A stretch of DNA of 64,000 nucleotides from Nitrosovibrio sp. Nv6. Lineage in GTDB: Bacteria > Pseudomonadota > Gammaproteobacteria > Burkholderiales > Nitrosomonadaceae. Shown here piece after piece: positions 52,528 through 61,089 of the stretch; position 1 is the stretch's first letter, and every line of letters starts with the position of its first letter. The notes beneath the pieces are model-generated. The model did no database searches. It saw only the letters and a list, made by a program, of their open reading frames with translations, and was not told where the DNA came from. The DNA lies in assembly GCF_900110495.1 (NCBI RefSeq), contig NZ_FODX01000001.1, positions 558,001 to 622,000 of the forward strand. Reading direction: 5' to 3'. Made by a program: the position numbers and the translations under genes.

Positions 52528-53877
52528 TTATTGCTTCTGAAAGTCATATATGGACCCTATCGCCAGTATATTCGTGAGTTCCTCCAGTGCAGCGCGGCTC
52601 TCCCGCAGGAGTAACGGATCGGCCAAATCCGATGGCGAGATACGTTCACGATAATGTTTCTCGATCCACCCTTTAAGCTCATTGTAGAGATCCTGATCGA
52701 GAATAGTCCTGCTGTTCTCACGTACCGACTGGAATTCCGGCTCTGTAAGCACGACGCGCAACCGCAGGCAAGCCGGTCCGCCGCCGTTTTTCATGCTTTG
52801 GCGCAGGTTTACGTATTCCACCGCGGTAATGGGATTGGCCGTGTCCTGTATGATGCGTTCAAGAAATACCCTTGCCGGATCCGATTCCTGACATTCGGAA
52901 GGCGCCAGGATCATCATGCCCCCATGGGGAAGACTGATTAACTGACTGTTAAACAGATAAGTGCTTACTGCCTCGGCAAGAGCAATATCAGATTCCCCGG
53001 CCCTTATGAAATGGATCGGATAATCGCAACGCCTTGTTATTCTTTCTTCCATCTCCCGCCAATCACGGAATGCCGCCTCGTGATAGAGCAGCACATTGCA
53101 ATTCGCCACTGCAAGCACGTCATTGTGAAATGCGCCGGCATCAATGGCAGCCGGATTCTGTTGTACGAAAAGTGTTTTTCCATGCCTGATCTGATGGAGC
53201 CTGCAAATCGCCTCACTCGCTTCCAACGATTGGCGCGCGGGAAACTTCAACGGTTTCACATCGTGGGCTAAATTCGCGGAGCGGCCGAATACGAAAATCT
53301 CCAAACCAGCCTCGCCATGATCTGAACACAAGCGCATATGATTGGCTGCCCCCTCATCCGCAAAATACAGATTCGGCGGCAGAGGATCATGGTGTTCGAA
53401 GTATCGCTCATCGCAGAAAACCCGCTTCAGAATCGCGGCAGTGGCCGGCGGCTCGATGCTTCGATGGATTTGCGAGGGAAGATTGGCGGGGGTGATGTGC
53501 ACCTTGCCGTTCTCCGTATCCGAGCCGGGTGAAACCGTAGCAGCATTTGCAACCCACATGCTGGAGGCTGAGCAGCACGCCCGGAGCAGCCCGGGCGTGG
53601 CCTTGGCGCACCGACGGGTGACGGAAGCATCGTCGTCGCCGGAAAATCCCAGCTTCCTGAGTATGCCAACCGCCGGGCGGTCCTGTGGTGGCAATACGCC
53701 TTGTCTGATGCCAAGGTCGAAAAGATGCTTCATTTTCGCCAGGCCTTGAAGCGCCGCTTCCCGAGGGTTGGAGTCAGTCAGCGCATTTTCCGCCGCGGCG
53801 ATGTTTCCCACCGCTAATCCGCTGTAGTTATGCGTCGGTCCGACCAGGCCATCGAAATTGATTTCGTATGCGTTCAT
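52528..53877 (-). CDS. astB: N-succinylarginine dihydrolase
   Basis: AstB hydrolyses N2-succinylarginine to succinylornithine, carbon dioxide and two ammonia in the arginine succinyltransferase pathway. The start ATG 53877 gives MNAYEINFDGLVGPTHNYSG, the standard N-terminus of the family. Other landmarks are GVLPPQDRPAVGILRKLGFS, YFADEGAANHMRLCSDHGEA with the catalytic Glu/His region, DAGAFHNDVLAVANCNVLLY, and MKNGGGPACLRLRVVLTEPE with the catalytic Cys. Length (449) is usual. The rest of the ast operon (astA, astC, astD, astE) is not visible, so its job here is unclear; the release of ammonia might interest an ammonia oxidiser. The HTH regulator gene follows upstream on the same strand. Confidence 0.95.
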   Translation of the reverse strand: MNAYEINFDGLVGPTHNYSGLAVGNIAAAENALTDSNPREAALQGLAKMKHLFDLGIRQGVLPPQDRPAVGILRKLGFSGDDDASVTRRCAKATPGLLRACCSASSMWVANAATVSPGSDTENGKVHITPANLPSQIHRSIEPPATAAILKRVFCDERYFEHHDPLPPNLYFADEGAANHMRLCSDHGEAGLEIFVFGRSANLAHDVKPLKFPARQSLEASEAICRLHQIRHGKTLFVQQNPAAIDAGAFHNDVLAVANCNVLLYHEAAFRDWREMEERITRRCDYPIHFIRAGESDIALAEAVSTYLFNSQLISLPHGGMMILAPSECQESDPARVFLERIIQDTANPITAVEYVNLRQSMKNGGGPACLRLRVVLTEPEFQSVRENSRTILDQDLYNELKGWIEKHYRERISPSDLADPLLLRESRAALEELTNILAIGSIYDFQKQ

Positions 53878-53916
53878 GTATGCATGCAAGCAACTCGCTC
53901 AAATAATTCACGGATG

Positions 53917-54225
53917 TTAGCTCTGCGGAAGAGACTGTTCTTGACCGGCAATTTTCCGGGGTAACGGAATCGCCTTGGCGGCAGCATTTTCAAGCCGCCG
54001 GGCCTTTTTCTCCAGAACCCCAATCACCAGTTTCTGGATGCGCTTGTGAGGAAGCGCTTCGCCTGCCGCCCACCGGGAAACCGTTGACGGAGCAAATTCA
54101 AATTCGTCCGCGATAGCCCGTTGAGAGACGCCGGCAATGTCCCCATGCTCGACAAGCCATGAGAATTCCGCTGAGTCGCCATTCCACTCCGCGCAAATCT
54201 GCCGATACTGCTCTATGGTAACCAT
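53917..54225 (-). CDS. XRE/HTH transcriptional regulator
   Basis: A 102-residue DNA-binding protein with a helix-turn-helix: YRQICAEWNGDSAEFSWLVE leads into GVSQRAIADEFEFAPSTVSR, WAAGEALPHKRIQKLVIGVL, the typical Cro/C1 recognition pair. The C-terminus is basic (RRLENAAAKAIPLPRKIAG). It has a strong ggaggaag site before the ATG. An AT-rich stretch of inverted and direct short repeats precedes it, consistent with self-regulation. It lies upstream of astB on the same strand with 39 bases between them, so it could share the transcript and control it. Confidence 0.9.
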   Translation of the reverse strand: MVTIEQYRQICAEWNGDSAEFSWLVEHGDIAGVSQRAIADEFEFAPSTVSRWAAGEALPHKRIQKLVIGVLEKKARRLENAAAKAIPLPRKIAGQEQSLPQS

Positions 54226-54583
54226 TGCTAAACTTCCTCCAGTTATGATATCTCTACAAGCAATATTATTTGCATAATGGAATTATTTATATTTGATTTT
54301 ATTCAGTTTGTCAACTTGTTATATCAATAACTGGAATTGACTCTGCATTAGATCACCAAGCCGTTCGATGTACTTGCATTGATTTTCGTCAAGCCGCCCC
54401 TATATAGCGCTGTCCATTAGCGACAATGAGCGTCTTCTCATCAAATGAGGCCGTGGGGGACAGATACAAATGGCAGGTGGACCGTGAGTGGCGCCAGAAA
54501 TATGCGGGGAACATTCAAATTCCGATGGAAAAAACATCCGGCGTAACTTGACAACGCAAAAGCGTGATAGGAGCGAGAATATA
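54226..54583. other. Divergent promoter region of the HTH regulator and GNAT genes
   Basis: Very AT-rich near 54250-54330. No gene is supported. It should contain both promoters and possible operator sites; nothing sharp could be defined. Confidence 0.45.
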
Positions 54584-55306
54584 TTGACGATAACCCATGC
54601 AATCGTCCGGGCGGCTGGCCTTGCCGATGTTGAACGCATATTGGCTGAATACAGCGAAGCAATTCGAAATTTGCCGCTGGAAGAATCAGCAAATCTCCTA
54701 TCGCGGCCTTATGATCAGTTCAAGGCAGCCGTCGAGAACGGGCTCTTTTTTATTGTCGAAAACGCTGTCGGGAATTTCATGGCCGGTGCAGGCGCTTTTG
54801 ATCTCGCAGACCCGACCGAAAAAGAACTGGGGATGTGTTATGTCAAGAAAGAGTGGCGCGGTTATGGATTGCAAACGCTCCTTCTGCAAATAAGGATTTG
54901 CGCCGCGACGCTCGGCCAGGTTCCAGATAAAAGCGAGGATAGCAGCGCGAATAAAAGCTATGCAACATTGATTACCGGCGTAAAACCGGCTAACGAATAC
55001 TCGGCTGCAAATACGGTGAAGCTTGGATTCAAACCCTTCGCAACCCCCTCGCCCGCGATCTTCGCCGCCTGCGTATCCTGTCGGACTCCTCCTGCTTCAG
55101 ATTCAGGGCGGAAATGCTGCTGCGATTTTTTTTATCTTTCCGATGCCAAGCGTGCGGAAGCTATAGAGAAAAGCTTGCAGATGGAGGCCTGGAGCAGGAC
55201 GAGGGATGACAATCAACTCATTGTCGCGTTAAAAATCCGTCATTTGCTGGACCCGGATTTTAGAAAGGCGCTGCAAGATATCGTACGTGAACTCAGGAAT
55301 CTCTGA
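54584..55306 (+). CDS. GNAT-family N-acetyltransferase-like protein
   Basis: TTG 54584 is taken as start because an aggag site lies nine bases upstream; the frame runs longer without a better site. The 240-residue product has the GNAT acetyl-CoA fold: AIVRAAGLADVERILAEYSE in the N-terminal helices, NGLFFIVENAVGNFMAGAGA, GMCYVKKEWRGYGLQTLLLQ, which contains the pyrophosphate-binding loop (RGYGLQTLL) and is followed by IRICAATLGQ. A Cys-rich insert (ACVSCRTPPASDSGRKCCCD) lies about residue 165 and is unusual. It is not AstA despite the nearby astB. Substrate is unknown. Confidence 0.75.
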   Translation: MTITHAIVRAAGLADVERILAEYSEAIRNLPLEESANLLSRPYDQFKAAVENGLFFIVENAVGNFMAGAGAFDLADPTEKELGMCYVKKEWRGYGLQTLLLQIRICAATLGQVPDKSEDSSANKSYATLITGVKPANEYSAANTVKLGFKPFATPSPAIFAACVSCRTPPASDSGRKCCCDFFYLSDAKRAEAIEKSLQMEAWSRTRDDNQLIVALKIRHLLDPDFRKALQDIVRELRNL

Positions 55307-55441
55307 ATAAGTGTCAACCATGCCTAATCGCCCTGCGTTGCTTTCTCTGTTGTTATTAGTTAGAGTTCCTCCTTATTCCGTCGTTTAAAAAGAAGCAGTT
55401 AAAAATCATATCGTTTTACTACACAAGAGGGGATTTTGAAA

Positions 55442-55825
55442 ATGGCTGGAAAATTCGAGATTTATAAAGATAAAGCGGGCGAGTTCAGGTTCAGGCTAAG
55501 AGCGAGCAACGGCCAGATCATTCTTGCAAGCGAAGGCTACAAGACCAAATCCGGTTGCAATAACGGAATAGAATCCGTTAAAAAAAACGCTCCCGATGAC
55601 GCTCGATATGAGCGCAAAACAACGGAAAGTGGAAAACACAGGTTTAATCTTAAATCTGGTAATAATCAGATAATCGGCACCAGTGAGTCTTATGAATCGG
55701 AATCAGCTCGGGACAATGGGATCGAATCGGTCAAGAAAAACGCACCCGATGCCGTGATAGCCGATACCACAGAGCAGGTCAAGAAAAATGTGGGCGATGC
55801 CGCAGCAGCCGGGATCAAAGATTGA
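55442..55825 (+). CDS. YegP-type DUF1508 protein, duplicated domain
   Basis: ATG 55442 starts MAGKFEIYKDKAGEFRFRLR. The 127-residue product has two copies of the small DUF1508/YegP unit: GEFRFRLRASNGQIILASEG, YKTKSGCNNGIESVKKNAPD and GKHRFNLKSGNNQIIGTSES, YESESARDNGIESVKKNAPD. The N-GIESVKKNAPD motif is almost identical in both. A short tail (TTEQVKKNVGDAAAAGIKD) follows. The fold is a small beta-beta-alpha unit of unknown role. An agagggg site precedes it and a perfect terminator follows directly, so it is a single-gene unit. Confidence 0.95.
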   Translation: MAGKFEIYKDKAGEFRFRLRASNGQIILASEGYKTKSGCNNGIESVKKNAPDDARYERKTTESGKHRFNLKSGNNQIIGTSESYESESARDNGIESVKKNAPDAVIADTTEQVKKNVGDAAAAGIKD

Positions 55826-55829
55826 GCTA

Positions 55830-55865
55830 GCTAAAAAGGGCTTCCATCAGGAAGCCCTTTTTAGC
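55830..55865. terminator. Strong bidirectional intrinsic terminator
   Basis: A perfect hairpin (ctaaaaagggcttcc, loop atca, ggaagccctttttag) gives a T run in both directions. It ends the DUF1508 gene on the plus strand and may also stop transcription of the PEP-CTERM gene from the minus strand. Confidence 0.92.
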
Positions 55866-55920
55866 TTAGTAACACTGAGTTATCAAAGCCCTGTAAGCAG
55901 TTTATCATTCGTCGACAAGA

Positions 55921-56538
55921 TCATCCTTTTTTACGGCGCCTGATTACCACACTTACCAACCCAAGACCCGCTAACATCATCGCATAAGCTTCAGGTTCCG
56001 GTACGGCGGCTGCAACGGTGGCAGTGCTGGTCAGGGAAAAACTCAGGTCGTTGAACATGCTGGAATTCCCGGTAGTGTCGTGTAAATCTTCGAAGCTGAT
56101 CAGGGCTGTATTCGGAAGCCAATTCTGCTCAACTCTTGCGTGAAATTGCCCATCCGGGTTGGTTGAGGCGGGCCCGGTAAAGAAATCATGGCCGGTATTG
56201 GTGACATGTAAACGAAACATCAGTTCCGTTCCGCTGGCGAAGGGTCCCAGGTTTTTAGTTTCGCCCACCGAAGAAGAATTACTATTAAACACCAACAAAT
56301 CGTTGGACGGATTGCCATCATTCCCCACTTGGCCTGAGGAGTTCAGCATGAGATAGATATCATTACTATAGACAGTGCCCTCGGAATTTCCCTGGTAGGT
56401 CGCCACCAATGGATCAGTTGCACTTGCAAAAATCGGCAGACCTTCTGTTCCCGGTGTGGCGACTGGGGCTGCGTATGCAGAAACCGATGCTATGGAACTC
56501 AAAACCCCCGCTATCAACAAGTTAATTTTTTTTGTCAT
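55921..56538 (-). CDS. PEP-CTERM protein
   Basis: The 205-residue protein has a signal peptide (MTKKINLLIAGVLSSIASVS, cleavage after AYA), a beta-rich mature part (YSNDIYLMLNSSGQVGNDGN, NLGPFASGTELMFRLHVTNT, HARVEQNWLPNTALISFEDL) and a C-terminal exosortase tag: PEPEAYAMMLAGLGLVSVVI followed by RRRKKG. It would be sorted by exosortase and linked to the outside; role unknown. An aagga site lies eight bases before the ATG. A bidirectional terminator is about 60 bases past its stop. Confidence 0.93.
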   Translation of the reverse strand: MTKKINLLIAGVLSSIASVSAYAAPVATPGTEGLPIFASATDPLVATYQGNSEGTVYSNDIYLMLNSSGQVGNDGNPSNDLLVFNSNSSSVGETKNLGPFASGTELMFRLHVTNTGHDFFTGPASTNPDGQFHARVEQNWLPNTALISFEDLHDTTGNSSMFNDLSFSLTSTATVAAAVPEPEAYAMMLAGLGLVSVVIRRRKKG

Positions 56539-56772
56539 TGGATATCCTTAGGTAAGAGAAATCAGCAAAATGAGGCGAATGAAAATTACATTGACAGGTC
56601 CTCTGGCTCAGCTCGTACTACCACGTTACTGCTATATCGCTACAAATTAAATTCGAGGGTAAATCATATCGTATATTCTCGCAATAAAAAATTTGCGGAT
56701 TCAATATGATCATGGGAATCGGCCCAGCCGTCAGGATGATCAACTCTGCCAAGCGGGTCGCGGGGAGCCTGT

Positions 56773-58560
56773 TCAAGGCTTTTTTTGCCGATCAGCCTTG
56801 TTGCTTCGCGAAATGGAAAGCATCAGCCATACCCCTCCGACCGTTGCGCATAAATAGCCGATCAGCCCGAACAGCGGCAGTCCCAACAAAGTGGGTCCAC
56901 CCGACACCATCATGATAATGGATGAGCCGACGATAATGGCCGCGACGACAATGCCAATCACCAGCCGATTGGCCGCGCCGCCCAGCTGATCGCCCAAATA
57001 TTTGAGTTGCGCAAGCTCAATGTGAAGATCCAGTTTGCCTTGCCGCGCAGCCCGCACCAATTTGGAAAGATCGCGAGGCAAGTCCGCAACCAGGCTCGTC
57101 AGATCAGACGCGACTCGCAAGCCTCGCTTGGTAACAACGGACGGCGCATAATGGGCGCGCAGGGCATCCCCCAGCAGGGGCAACGCCTCCCCGGCAATAT
57201 CAAGATTTGGATCGAGCTCCCGCCCCATGCCTTCGAGCGAAATAAAGGCTTTGAAAAAGAGCGCAAGATCGGAGGGCAAATGAAGCCGATGCCCGCGCAG
57301 GATGCCCACAAGATCGGCGAGCATGTCGCCAAGCTTGATTTGTTTTAACGGTACGCCTACGTACTGATCGACGAACGTCTGGATTTCCGCCGTCAGCCTC
57401 TTCTCGTTTACTTCGTCATCGCCGGTCCAGCCGAGCAGTACATCGGTGACACGCGGCGCTTCCTGCTCCACGAGTCCCAATAGAAGCAGGATCAATTGGT
57501 GGCGCCGATCCTCGGTAAGTCTCCCGACCATTCCGAAATCGATAAAAGCGATGCGGTTGCCGGAGAGATAAAATACGTTTCCGGGATGGGGATCCGCGTG
57601 AAAGAATCCGTCGATAGTGATCATCTTGATTACCGCGGCGACGCCGCGGCGGGCCAGAACCTTGCGATCAAGGCCAGCCCGATCAACAGCGGCAAGGTCA
57701 CGACCAGGGATACCGTTGATATATTCCTGCACGCACACACGCTCAGATGTCCATCGCCAATAGACTTTGGGAATAACAATGATCGAAGACGCGAAGGACT
57801 GGCCAGTCGCAAGTGCTTCAGCGGCATGATCATGAGGCTGATGGGGTGACTGAGGTGAAAAAGCTGAATCTGAATACCCCTCAAAATTGGCGGCGATCCG
57901 TTCCGCGTTCCGGCATTCGGCTCCAAAATCAAGCTCGCGCCGCAGGGACTGCGTAAACTGCCCGACCACTTCCTGCCAGTGAAAATGGCTCAATTCGGAG
58001 TTTCCCGTTTCAAGGACTTCCGCGAGCTTTGAAAGCCATCGCAGGTCAGCTTCGACGACCGTTCGGACACCCGGCCGCCGCACCTTGACCACTACCTCGC
58101 TGCCATCTTCGAGGCGCGCGCGGTGCACCTGGGCTATGGATCCCGCTGCCAGCGGATCTGGATCGAACGCAGTAAATACCTCTTCGGGCGGAGCACCGAG
58201 GTCTTCTGTAAGCTGCCGATGGATCTCGGGATAAGGAGAAGGCGGCGTGCTGTCCTGGAGCTTGCTGAATTCGACAATCCACTCGGGATCGAAGAGATCG
58301 ACTCGCGTGGCGAGTATCTGACCCAGCTTGACGAAAGTGGGTCCCATTTCCTCCAGCGCTCGCCGGACTCGGGCATGCGTTTCGAGCTGAGCCAATTCTC
58401 CCGGCTCACTCCAGTGCAATGCGCGGCCGGCTGTCTCCAGCACGTTGGCGAGCCCCATTCTGCGTACCATATCGCCAAAACCGTGGCGGATCAGGATCGA
58501 GGCAATCTCGTGCAGACGTCCGAGATCGCGTGCTGCCGTCAGTGCTTGCCAGAGCATCAA
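56773..58560 (-). CDS. AarF/ABC1/UbiB-family atypical kinase
   Basis: A membrane-linked protein-kinase-like ATPase of the UbiB/ABC1 family, often needed for ubiquinone synthesis. The 595 residues show the family-specific KxGQ motif in TFVKLGQILATRVDLF, the Ala-rich loop AAGSIAQVHRARLEDGSEVV with the Lys in VVKVRRPG, the catalytic-like GFFHADPHPGNVFY and the metal-binding IAFIDFGMVGRL. Two hydrophobic segments near the C-terminus (LVIGIVVAAIIVGSSIIMMV, LPLFGLIGYLCATVGGVWLM) are typical. A Gly/Ser-rich insert around 240-262 looks unusual. Whether it is UbiB itself is not certain because the ubi operon is absent. Confidence 0.93.
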   Translation of the reverse strand: MMLWQALTAARDLGRLHEIASILIRHGFGDMVRRMGLANVLETAGRALHWSEPGELAQLETHARVRRALEEMGPTFVKLGQILATRVDLFDPEWIVEFSKLQDSTPPSPYPEIHRQLTEDLGAPPEEVFTAFDPDPLAAGSIAQVHRARLEDGSEVVVKVRRPGVRTVVEADLRWLSKLAEVLETGNSELSHFHWQEVVGQFTQSLRRELDFGAECRNAERIAANFEGYSDSAFSPQSPHQPHDHAAEALATGQSFASSIIVIPKVYWRWTSERVCVQEYINGIPGRDLAAVDRAGLDRKVLARRGVAAVIKMITIDGFFHADPHPGNVFYLSGNRIAFIDFGMVGRLTEDRRHQLILLLLGLVEQEAPRVTDVLLGWTGDDEVNEKRLTAEIQTFVDQYVGVPLKQIKLGDMLADLVGILRGHRLHLPSDLALFFKAFISLEGMGRELDPNLDIAGEALPLLGDALRAHYAPSVVTKRGLRVASDLTSLVADLPRDLSKLVRAARQGKLDLHIELAQLKYLGDQLGGAANRLVIGIVVAAIIVGSSIIMMVSGGPTLLGLPLFGLIGYLCATVGGVWLMLSISRSNKADRQKKP

Positions 58561-58852
58561 TTGTCCTTCGAATCTGTTAGCTTCATGAACACTAAGACTT
58601 CTATGCGGTTTTCAGCATGATGCATGAATGAATGCAACCATCAGTTGGCTTATTCCCTCGCATCATCCCTTTCAACCACCCTTGCTCCGTAATTGCGCCT
58701 GGTGTTCCCTCTGATTAATATCGTGTTGATAAGGATCTTGACGGCTTCGCTACGCTTTAGTGAGGGTTTCACTACGCTTTTAGCTATCCTTCACAAGCCG
58801 CTTTCTATATGGAATTCAGCAGATAGTCGAGTGAAACGCAACCCCATTTTGG

Positions 58853-59530
58853 CTAATCTCGAATCAACCTTGCAATGTTATCGTATAACCAGGCTGACAA
58901 TGCCTGAGCATTGAGACCATAATGTATTTCGCGATGACAATTGGGACACAGCGCAACCGCATTGGACACGGCGTCCGGTCCACCTTCCGTCAATTGCCGA
59001 ACATAATGCAGTTCCAGATAGGGGAGACCGTCAGCACCATTAAACGGTGCGGGTTTCTCGCAGCATTCACAAATTCCCGCTGCTTGTTGTAAAACCCAGG
59101 CTTCAACGGCCGCTTCCCGCTGGAATTGAGTAATCATTACGCGCCTGAATTTCGGGCTGGGATTGCCGTTTGGCTTGGAAAGGTTCTTTTGCCGGGCTTC
59201 CTCTCGAACAGCGATCCCGAAGGCAGTCCGCGTCACCGCCTTTTGGCCTTCGAGTTTTGCCAGTAATCTTTCGATCTGGTCCGCAACGTCAGCATCAACG
59301 TTTTTTGCGGGTCTGACACCTGTCAGCCAGCTGCGCCCCATGAGCGAGAGCACGTAGGAAATGTTTTGCATCCCGCGCTCGAACGCCTTCTCGCTTCGGC
59401 CGAACCTCTGCGCCAGCTTGTTGTAGTACTGCTTCTTTACAATGAGCTGACCAGCGCGCTCGTTACGCTGCATCTCGACATAAGCTTCAACAGAAGCTTT
59501 CAGTTCCTTGTTATTCCAGTCGTCATTCAT
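58853..59530 (-). CDS. HNH endonuclease-type protein
   Basis: ATG 59530 is chosen because MNDDWNNKELKASVEAYVEM is the usual start of this type; the longer frame is unsupported. The 225-residue protein has a helical N-terminal domain (KKQYYNKLAQRFGRSEKAFE, MQNISYVLSLMGRSWLTGVR) and a C-terminal HNH domain: a zinc-type ICECCEKPAPF, then LELHYVRQLTEGGPDAVSNA and VALCPNCHREIHYGL, with the catalytic His, Asn and His. The family cuts DNA and includes McrA-like restriction enzymes; here no methyltransferase is near. It is a lone gene, of the kind found in defence or as a stand-alone nuclease. Confidence 0.9.
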   Translation of the reverse strand: MNDDWNNKELKASVEAYVEMQRNERAGQLIVKKQYYNKLAQRFGRSEKAFERGMQNISYVLSLMGRSWLTGVRPAKNVDADVADQIERLLAKLEGQKAVTRTAFGIAVREEARQKNLSKPNGNPSPKFRRVMITQFQREAAVEAWVLQQAAGICECCEKPAPFNGADGLPYLELHYVRQLTEGGPDAVSNAVALCPNCHREIHYGLNAQALSAWLYDNIARLIRD

Positions 59531-60083
59531 GCGGTAATGCTGCCAACATAATAGCCTGTCAAGCAATTCCAACTTCGGCGAGTCCCGTTGTGCCGCCGTA
59601 AATATACCCGACCACAACAATATCTCTAAGTTCTGCGACTATAACGTTAATACCGTAGAAGCTTCGAATTCTCCAGCATCCGCAAAGTCGAATCCACCGA
59701 AATCAACCCCTAGCCAGACGATATAGTCTCTTATACCGCTTCCGCGCCTTTACGTGCAAGAAGCCGCTACGCATCCCCGCTGGGCATCCCTCGTCCTTGA
59801 TTTCCTTACTTTTCTGGACGATTTCAGTCGCACGATTTTCAGTTGTTCATTTGAAATTGGCTTCCAGCTTCCCGCATTCCCCAATATAACCCTCAAACCT
59901 CCCTTGATACGGGGCGTCAGTGCGCCATCGCACAGAATCGTTCAGCTTCTCATTCCTAAAATTGCTTTGGAGCTATTCCAATTTTTATTCCGCATCAAGT
60001 AAAAAAATAGAGGTCAGTTCCAACAAGAGGAAGGAAATTTCTTACCGCCCATCACTTTCTTTTTACTTCGATTGGAGTTATCT
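59531..60083. other. Intergenic region
   Basis: No gene is supported. The stretch is pyrimidine-rich on the plus strand. Short GC-rich motifs are present but no clear terminator. Confidence 0.5.
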
Positions 60084-60524
60084 ATGAAACATTATTCGAC
60101 TTTTAGCATCGCGGCCAGATCGATAGCAGTGCTTGCCTTTACTGTTGGCTTCACTGTCGGTTCAGTCGGAGCCGTTCACGCACAGGAAAGTATGCCTGAT
60201 CCGTATACTTCAAGCTCAGACTCGCCTGCAAAATCTGGCAAGACGAAACAGGCGCCTTGCGGCGGGCCTAGTGTCATAAAATGCCCTGTGGGCATGTCGT
60301 GTGTTGATGATCCTGCGGACAAGTGCGACCCCACCAAGGAGGGCTTGAACTGTCCCGGGAATTGCGTGGCAGGATCAGGGGAGAGTAAAGTCAAGCAACC
60401 CTGCGGCGGACCCACCAGAATTGCGTGTATCGGCGGCATGGTATGTGTAGACGATCCCGCCGATAACTGCGATCCCACCAAGGATGGACTTGACTGCAAA
60501 GGTCTGTGTGTGACTCGCCCATAA
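60084..60524 (+). CDS. Secreted protein with two Cys-rich repeats (Kazal/antistasin-like pattern)
   Basis: ATG 60084 follows a ggagtt site. The 146-residue product has a long signal peptide (hydrophobic part SIAVLAFTVGFTVGSVGAVH, cleavage after AQ), a Ser/Lys-rich spacer, and two near-identical 38-residue units: PCGGPSVIKCPVGMSCVDDP, ADKCDPTKEGLNCPGNCV and PCGGPTRIACIGGMVCVDDP, ADNCDPTKDGLDCKGLCV. Each unit has six cysteines, so three disulfides per unit. The C-G-G...C-x-x-G-x-x-C-V-D-D-P pattern resembles small cysteine-rich Kazal/antistasin-like protease-inhibitor or toxin-like modules known in fungi and bacteria. Function is inferred only. No partner gene is near. Confidence 0.8.
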   Translation: MKHYSTFSIAARSIAVLAFTVGFTVGSVGAVHAQESMPDPYTSSSDSPAKSGKTKQAPCGGPSVIKCPVGMSCVDDPADKCDPTKEGLNCPGNCVAGSGESKVKQPCGGPTRIACIGGMVCVDDPADNCDPTKDGLDCKGLCVTRP

Positions 60525-60762
60525 CAATTTCCATCGTTGGCGCTGTTTGACCGTTGCTAGAACGCTGGGCTCGTGAGGCAGAAGGGAGGAGTCTGCTGTG
60601 GTTGGTCCCTTCTGGCTTCCTGGCCGCCACAAGGTCCCTTGATCCGATTATTCGGGATATGCAGAACTGCTATGGAATGCGGTACAAGATTGACAGACTG
60701 ACGCATTTCGATCCCGCCACTCATCCGATCAAATTTTAAACCGGATGAAAGTGGAGATTTCG

Positions 60763-60838
60763 TGGCGTCCCCAAGGGGATTCGAACCCCTGTACTCACCG
60801 TGAAAGGGTGATGTCCTAGGCCACTAGACGATGGGGAC
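60763..60838 (-). tRNA. tRNA-Glu (anticodon TTC)
   Basis: On the minus strand the sequence runs from gtccccatcgtctagtggcc to ggttcgaatccccttggggac, ending with an encoded GCCA tail. All four stems pair, and the anticodon loop reads CTTTCAC, giving TTC for Glu. It is 76 nt with CCA. It follows tRNA-Ala and gltX on the same strand. Confidence 0.97.
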
Positions 60839-60888
60839 TAAAGAACTTTTTGAAACCGGTTGCAGCGACTTGCGAAATTACAAGATAC

Positions 60889-60964
<76 letters not shown>

Positions 60965-61089
60965 GACAAAATGAACGCGAATTATACTGAGCCGTCCCAC
61001 CCCAGTCAACGTAAAGCAGCAGTAATGGCGCAAGGCCCTGAAACCCTAAAAGCAGATCGCGGGCGCTGACCGGCGGGACGTGCGCTAAG

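Noticed and set aside
54584-55306. Identification of the GNAT protein as AstA
   Set aside because: It lacks the AstA sequence pattern and only the general GNAT acetyl-CoA loop is visible; nearness to astB alone is not enough.
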